DNA of 18,610 bases from NCBI GenBank assembly GCA_038257655.1, contig JBBSJC010000091.1:1-18610 (forward strand), given 5' to 3'. This DNA is from DASUME01 sp038257655 (GTDB taxonomy: Bacteria; Myxococcota_A; Polyangia; Polyangiales; DASUME01). Position numbers and translations under genes: made by a program. The notes under the pieces are model-generated. The model worked only from the letters and a program-made list of their open reading frames with translations, had not been told where the DNA came from and searched no databases. Below, piece after piece: positions 14,203-18,610 of this stretch (positions are counted from its first letter, which is position 1; the number at the start of each line of letters is the position of its first letter).

Positions 14203-15515
14203 CGCCGGAAGATCTGCAGGCGCTTGTGGCGCTCGGGCGCGAGCAGCGCCACGTCGAGTTCAAGTCTGCGGGCAGTCTCGAGGACAAGAACCTCCGTGCC
14301 AAGGTGTTCCGCGCGATCATGGCCATGGCAAACCTGCGCGACGGGGGCACCGTCGTGGTTGGCGTGACCGAGGGAGCAGACGGTCTAGAACCCACGGGCC
14401 TGCCGCCTGACCTGCTCGAGACTTGGGACGCCTCAACTCTCGCGGATCGACTTCGAAAATATGCGGACCCCCAGCCCGAGTTCGTACTGGAACACGTGGA
14501 GTGGGACGGACGTTGGTTCGTTGCGTTGAGCGTAAGGCAGTTCAGTGTGACTCCCGTTCTGTGCAGCGCGGACTACAACGAAGTCGACGGGAGTGGGAAG
14601 CCGCGGCCTCTGCTGCGTGCTGGCGCTTGTTACGTCCGCACCCAGGGCAGTAAGCCCGAGTCACGTGAGGTGCCGACGCATGCTGATATGCGTGAGCTCA
14701 TCGACCTGGCTGTAGCCAAAGGCGTTCGACGGTTCGTGGAGACCGCGAGTGATGCGGGCCTGCGCATTCGCTCTCCGGGCCCGACTCCTCAGGAGATCAA
14801 CGCCAAGCGCGTGCGGACCTTCTTCAACGAGACCGCAAGCGACTTGCACCTTCGTGGATTCTGGCGCGTGGAAATCTATCCAGCAGAGGACGTGGTTCCG
14901 GCGAAGCGCTCCCACGAATTGATCGCTCTCATGGAGCAGTGCCGTGTAGACGCGCGGGGCACCTCGTACCCGTCGTACGAGGCGTTGGATCGTGAGCATC
15001 GCAAGCTCGCCGATGATTGGTTGTCGGTCGAGTATCTCGAACCCTTCAACAAGGAGTCGTGGCGACTTTGGCGCAATGGGGCCTTTGCGCATGAGCGAGC
15101 GCTGTGGGTCGACTGGGCAGACGAGAATTTCGGGAAGCTCGATCCGGAATGGACGCCTCTCACGCAATTGAAGGTCGAGGAGACGGTGTACTTCGTGACC
15201 GAGGTGTTCGAGTTCGCCGCGCGCCTTTGCCAGACCTCGCTGGGGTGCCCACGAACCGTCGTCCGCGTTGAGCTTCCGCGCTTGCACCAACGCCGTCTAG
15301 TCATGGAGCCGGGACGCCTCCGGAGACGGTACACGTCGATGTCGGATTCGTGGCGATCTCCTGAGCAGGCCTGGGACCGCGAAGAGCTGATCGATCGCAG
15401 GCGCGACCTTGCTATCGAGACCGTGCAAGACTTGCTGCTCTGCTTCGATTGGAAGCCATCAATCGAGGTGCTGCGCTCGATCCAAGAACAGATTCGTGAG
15501 TTTCGAACCGCTTAG
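14199..15515 (+). CDS. AlbA_2/Schlafen-type putative DNA- or RNA-binding protein
   Basis: The N-terminal 160 or so residues match the AlbA_2 (Schlafen) domain: RHVEFK at 17-22 and MAMANLRDGGTVVVGV at 41-56, the family's 'E.K' and 'AxAN..GGxlxiGV' hallmarks. The remaining 280 residues (WRVEIYPAED, LADDWLSVEYLEPF, TVYFVTEVFEFAARL) are unrecognised, with no helicase or ATPase motif. The protein is 438 aa, the last gene of the operon, overlapping the preceding nuclease-domain gene by ATGA. AlbA_2 proteins bind nucleic acid and occur both as regulators and in defence operons; here an accessory role in the same defence response is inferred. Confidence 0.8.
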   Translation: MTPEDLQALVALGREQRHVEFKSAGSLEDKNLRAKVFRAIMAMANLRDGGTVVVGVTEGADGLEPTGLPPDLLETWDASTLADRLRKYADPQPEFVLEHVEWDGRWFVALSVRQFSVTPVLCSADYNEVDGSGKPRPLLRAGACYVRTQGSKPESREVPTHADMRELIDLAVAKGVRRFVETASDAGLRIRSPGPTPQEINAKRVRTFFNETASDLHLRGFWRVEIYPAEDVVPAKRSHELIALMEQCRVDARGTSYPSYEALDREHRKLADDWLSVEYLEPFNKESWRLWRNGAFAHERALWVDWADENFGKLDPEWTPLTQLKVEETVYFVTEVFEFAARLCQTSLGCPRTVVRVELPRLHQRRLVMEPGRLRRRYTSMSDSWRSPEQAWDREELIDRRRDLAIETVQDLLLCFDWKPSIEVLRSIQEQIREFRTA

Positions 15516-15909
15516 CTGAGGCGCGACGGCAGAGCAGATCAAAGCGCGAACGGTTCTGACGCCAGGTCGCGCCCGCGCAAATGGCGACTCCGAACCCGCC
15601 CTTCCTTGCATGCGCGGACTCGGCCCGAGGCTTCAGCAAACTCGGGTCCAAATCGATCGACTGTTTGGTTCGAACACTGTTGATGAGCGCGGCGACAACT
15701 GCCATCGCGACATCGCGCACGTTCGCGCCTATCGGCCATTACCTCACAGGGCTCGCATATGGTGTCCGTGCGTGCGTGTGACTCCACTTGCGCCAAACGT
15801 CTACATATCCAAATGAATCAGGCGTTCCTTACTATGAGCTCACAGACGCGGGTGCCGATGTGGTGGGTGGGTACGGCGCACCGGATGCCGATCGGCGTGA
15901 GGGGAGCGT
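15516..15909. other. Intergenic region without a recognisable gene
   Basis: After the last operon gene no protein-like frame is convincing on either strand; the competing open frames have no family words and weak starts. GAACCG near the end of the previous gene is repeated inverted as CGGTTC near 15551, but the 40-bp loop and absence of a T-run do not make a clear terminator. The composition is somewhat more AT-rich around 15785-15840, where promoters for the rightward genes could lie. Confidence 0.4.
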
Positions 15910-16161
15910 ATGCAAACATTAACTACGCAGGGTGTGCTCGGCCCGTGGTCGAAGGTCCACCTCCGGGGACGACGTTGTAAGCTTGATGTCGGACCTCAAT
16001 CCGCGGCCATCGCGGCGCGAAAGCGCGTCGGCACGCCCGTGGCGGTCGGCCTTAGCGCGGGCAGGGCCAAGTTTATCCAGGCGATGGCCCGCGTTCATGA
16101 ACGCGACGAAGGGCAAGTCTGGAGTATCTTGAGGCACGACCTGCTGACGGAGAGGCCTTGA
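15910..16161 (+). CDS. Possible small protein upstream of the 774-aa gene
   Basis: The 83-codon frame opens at ATG 15910, 5 nt behind a good ribosome binding site (GAGGGGAG). It ends in TGA two bases before the ATG of the next gene, an operon-like spacing. The N-terminal half is basic and not domain-like; the C-terminal part (GRAKFIQAMARVHERDEGQV) could form two helices. I recognise no family. A chance open frame in high-GC DNA remains quite possible. Confidence 0.35.
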   Translation: MQTLTTQGVLGPWSKVHLRGRRCKLDVGPQSAAIAARKRVGTPVAVGLSAGRAKFIQAMARVHERDEGQVWSILRHDLLTERP

Positions 16162-16163
16162 CG

Positions 16164-18488
16164 ATGGCAGGCCCTAGCCGACTCCCAGCGGCGGTACTAA
16201 ATCATCTTGCGCCCGGTGCAGGACCCTGGCGCAAGTTCCCTCTAGAGGGCGCGCCTGCCGACCTACGACCTGTGCTCCCGGCATTGCCTCAAGCACTCCT
16301 GGAACAGGCATGGAAGAATGCTCGCCCGGATTTGAAACGGTACGTCAAGCGCGAGCTTGAAATGGTTGAGCAGCGAGCGCGGCAAAGGGGACGTCCGGTC
16401 ACTGGGTTTCGGCCGGGCGCATGGCCGGATGCAAAAGTCACCGAAATGATCCGAGTTCTTCTCGGCCGCGGCAATCCGTCGGTCACGGCAGGCCTAGCGG
16501 TGATGCTTCTAGAGCTTGACCGCGAACTCGAGGACTACCTTGCTGCCGCGCTAGCTGGAGAACCCGACCATGAGCCCGAGCTGCTGTGCCGCAACGTTGA
16601 ATCACGTTATGAATGTAAACCCCACGCCGCACTCGTCGCACGCATCGCGTGGGCTTTTCGAACTTACGGCAGGAGCGAGCCGATGAAGCCAGACAATGGG
16701 CAAGCAGTGCTTCCTGGGCCAGCGCCGGCGCAAAAGAAGCCTGATGTTCTTGCCGCGGAGTTGACGAGTGCGCATGCCGACTTGGTCTTCGCCATAGGGC
16801 GAGTGCGAGAGCTCGTGGGCGATCTAGATCGCGCACGCCCCGTCGCCCGGGAAGAGGCGGCCACATGTCTCGAGAGTGCGCTCCAAGCCGCCACCCTCCT
16901 GCGCAGCCGCCTCGCCGAAGCGGCCCTTAGATCCCCTGAAGTGGCGGGCCGATCGTCCGAGACCGCCAATGAGCTCGCGAACGTTGTTTCCGATGCATCG
17001 GCGGCGCTGCGCGCGATGGCACTGCCATCAGGGCGCGATCAGCTCCAGCGCCTTGCGAGCGAGCTTCTGAAAGGGCGGATCGTTACCAAGAACCCAGTTC
17101 GCCGTGCATCCCTGGAGAAGGCGCGCTCTGCCGCCGCCCGGGAAGCAACCGACGGGCTGACGAAGACTGATAGTGAACTGCTCGGATTCCCGGGTTCGGA
17201 AGACAACACTTCATGGCTTGCGTGGTTCTGGTCGGTTGCAGCTGCAGATGCCGATCGGGCTCTCAACATCTCTTCGGTTCTCGAGACAAACTGGCCGTCC
17301 ATCTACCGATACATCAGCAGCGTAGACGACGATGATTGGAGCGATGAAAACGACCTCTCGCAACCTGTGCCTTCAATGGCCATCTCCGAGTCCATGCTCG
17401 GCATTGTCGCGTCAAACGCGAACGCTGCTGGGGAGGCGGAGCCGGCAGGTCCTGTCCTAGGCGTCGATGAAGACCAGGGCGCCGGCTGCCCGGACCCCGA
17501 GTCGGCAGCACCGGCTGATGGAGGCGCGCGTTCCTTCGACGCTCGCGCCGTCGTGGATCCGGAGCCCTCGTTGGCGAGCGCCTCGGAAACCAAAGGATGC
17601 AGTGACGTTATCGGCTCTGCGTTGGTGCCGGACATGGCTGGCACAGGACATAGCCCCCTTCCGGATTCAAGTGGTCCAGCAAGACGAGAGGCCCAAACAA
17701 CCATCCAAGGAGGTGACGATGGGGCAAACACCATCCTCGATAAGTCGGGCGCCACTGTGGAAGGCTCAACCGGCAAGGCCGACGGATCGACCACGCTGAA
17801 CGCTGCGATGCACCATGTGGTAGTCAGCGGTCTGCAACCCGCTGGAAAAACGCCTACGCCTTCGCTCGTCAGCGTTGAACTGAACGTACCCGACTTCGAG
17901 ACATTCAGGAAAACGCACTGGGTCGATAGGGAAGGTAAGGTAGTTCCTGCACCTTGGACACACGCAGGATTTCTCAAGGAGGCCGGAGCACGCCTCATAG
18001 AAAGCCTCCAGACAGACAACTGGGCCCGCGCGATACTGTTCGTGAGCGCCCTCGACCGACTTGGCTCGCAGGACGCTCCGGCGCTCGACGATATCGAGCG
18101 TGCGTTCAATCTCCGGGCGGGGCGTCAGTCTCCACCCAGCGAAGAGCAGGAGGAACTCGTTGCAAGGGCACGCCTCCTGCTGTCGGAGGAGACATTCTCT
18201 GAAGATGCTCGCCATCGGCTTTTCGTGACGCTCACTCTCCTGGCTCCCGGAGCGCTGAATCTCCTGACCGACGAGGAGACGAATCAGTTGACTACCTTCG
18301 TGGGATTTTCCTCCCGGCTGAGGACCTTCCTGCAGGAATGGGCCCTCGTTGCGCGCCGGTTTCCCGATCCCTTTACTGCACTCGCTCGCCAGCTGCAGGC
18401 GGAAGGTCCGGGTCCTGTCGACGACGTGCGGCAAGGCGAAGAGGATGCGCGTCGAGCATTAGAGCTACGCCCATGCGTGTCCAGATAA
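16164..18488 (+). CDS. Unrecognised 774-aa protein with long disordered linker
   Basis: I recognise no family. An ordered N-terminal region of about 170 residues (helices such as LEQAWKNARPDLKRYVKRELE, then PSVTAGLAVMLLELDRELEDY) is followed by a helical, Ala- and Arg-rich part (about 195-330) and a short Trp-rich stretch (SWLAWFWSV near 352). A linker of about 165 residues (about 386-553), rich in Gly, Ala, Ser, Pro, Asp and Glu, is probably disordered. A helical C-terminal domain ends it (about 568-745; PWTHAGFLKEAG, then NLLTDEETNQ). There is no membrane segment, nuclease or ATPase motif. ATG 16164 is preferred over TTG 16158 because GGAGAGG lies 8 nt before it. The two-domain-plus-linker layout suggests a scaffold or adaptor of a second system extending past the window. 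Confidence 0.7.
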   Translation: MAGPSRLPAAVLNHLAPGAGPWRKFPLEGAPADLRPVLPALPQALLEQAWKNARPDLKRYVKRELEMVEQRARQRGRPVTGFRPGAWPDAKVTEMIRVLLGRGNPSVTAGLAVMLLELDRELEDYLAAALAGEPDHEPELLCRNVESRYECKPHAALVARIAWAFRTYGRSEPMKPDNGQAVLPGPAPAQKKPDVLAAELTSAHADLVFAIGRVRELVGDLDRARPVAREEAATCLESALQAATLLRSRLAEAALRSPEVAGRSSETANELANVVSDASAALRAMALPSGRDQLQRLASELLKGRIVTKNPVRRASLEKARSAAAREATDGLTKTDSELLGFPGSEDNTSWLAWFWSVAAADADRALNISSVLETNWPSIYRYISSVDDDDWSDENDLSQPVPSMAISESMLGIVASNANAAGEAEPAGPVLGVDEDQGAGCPDPESAAPADGGARSFDARAVVDPEPSLASASETKGCSDVIGSALVPDMAGTGHSPLPDSSGPARREAQTTIQGGDDGANTILDKSGATVEGSTGKADGSTTLNAAMHHVVVSGLQPAGKTPTPSLVSVELNVPDFETFRKTHWVDREGKVVPAPWTHAGFLKEAGARLIESLQTDNWARAILFVSALDRLGSQDAPALDDIERAFNLRAGRQSPPSEEQEELVARARLLLSEETFSEDARHRLFVTLTLLAPGALNLLTDEETNQLTTFVGFSSRLRTFLQEWALVARRFPDPFTALARQLQAEGPGPVDDVRQGEEDARRALELRPCVSR

Positions 18489-18530
18489 GGTAATGTTAAG
18501 TCATTCCGCCACCATAGAGATCCTGCCTTG

Positions 18531-18547
18531 CACGCGTGAGGCACGTG
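18531..18547. promoter_or_regulatory. Two adjacent palindromes before the last gene
   Basis: CACGCGTG (18531-18538) and CACGTG (18542-18547) stand side by side in the 90-bp gap between the 774-aa gene and the start of the next frame. They could form an operator. Such short palindromes are common in GC-rich DNA. Confidence 0.2.
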
Positions 18548-18579
18548 TGATCTCCTGCGCGTGAAAGGCGGAGGAAGTC

Positions 18580-18610
18580 ATGCTCGGTTCCGATGTGCGA
18601 AGGGTGTTCG
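18580..18610 (+). CDS. Start of a further gene, cut by the window edge
   Basis: ATG at 18580 is preceded by a strong ribosome binding site (GGAGG at 18570-18574, 5 nt away) and opens a frame reading MLGSDVRRVF up to the end of the window. Too little is present to name it. It lies 91 bp downstream of the 774-aa gene on the same strand and may belong to the same operon. Confidence 0.45.
   Translation, partial: MLGSDVRRVF

Noticed and set aside
15665..15680. GGTTCGAAC resembling a tRNA T-arm
   Set aside because: The flanking bases do not pair into a T-stem, and no acceptor, D or anticodon arm is found around it.
1..18610. Apparent abundance of GTAAG/CTTAC, as a possible uptake or recognition motif
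   Set aside because: A rough count by eye gives about 40 occurrences against some 20-odd expected from composition. Lys (AAG) codon use could explain this, and no longer conserved context was seen.
1..18610. CRISPR array, insertion sequence or integrase
   Set aside because: No regularly spaced repeats, transposase or integrase motifs were found; the CARF domain here belongs to a transcription activator and not to a CRISPR effector.

Overview
The window is high in GC and gene-dense and looks like a defence or accessory island. The broad style (sigma-54 control, a CARF-type enhancer-binding protein, GC-rich coding with Arg, Ala and Glu abundant) fits a high-GC proteobacterium or a Myxococcota-like deltaproteobacterial lineage. 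That placement is an inference, because no rRNA, tRNA or ribosomal marker is visible.

Left part (about 1-1930): a graveyard of small broken genes. On the minus strand lie a short addiction-module antitoxin, the first 17 codons of its ParE-type toxin, a 32-bp piece nearly identical to part of the DUF1016 gene found 10 kb away, and a fossil that resembles the C-terminus of a HerA-like ATPase. On the plus strand lie a frameshifted HigB-type toxin, an apparently intact XRE (HigA-type) antitoxin with a 16-bp palindrome upstream, and a fragment of a superfamily-1 helicase C-terminus.

Centre (2004-15515): a coherent, apparently inducible defence locus. A 563-aa coiled-coil protein with a PD-(D/E)XK-like nuclease core is read leftwards. 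Divergently, a 499-aa RtcR-like regulator is read rightwards, with an N-terminal CARF-like sensor, a sigma-54 AAA+ core carrying GAFTGA, and a C-terminal Fis-type helix-turn-helix. Directly after its stop codon is a good -24/-12 (sigma-54) promoter match. Then follows a very tightly packed operon: hsdR, hsdM, a DUF1016 nuclease, a 32-codon micro-ORF, hsdS, an unrecognised protein ending in a PD-(D/E)XK domain, and an AlbA_2/Schlafen-type protein. Successive genes overlap by 4 bp (ATGA) or 1 bp (TGATG), so they are probably translated in a coupled manner. My reading is that a ligand-sensing CARF regulator switches on a type I restriction-modification system and three accessory proteins through sigma-54 RNA polymerase. 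No rtcA or rtcB RNA-repair gene, the usual partners of RtcR, is present.

Right part (15516-18610): about 400 bp without a recognisable gene, a possible 83-codon ORF, a 774-aa unrecognised protein with two ordered regions joined by a long disordered linker, and the first codons of another gene at the window edge.
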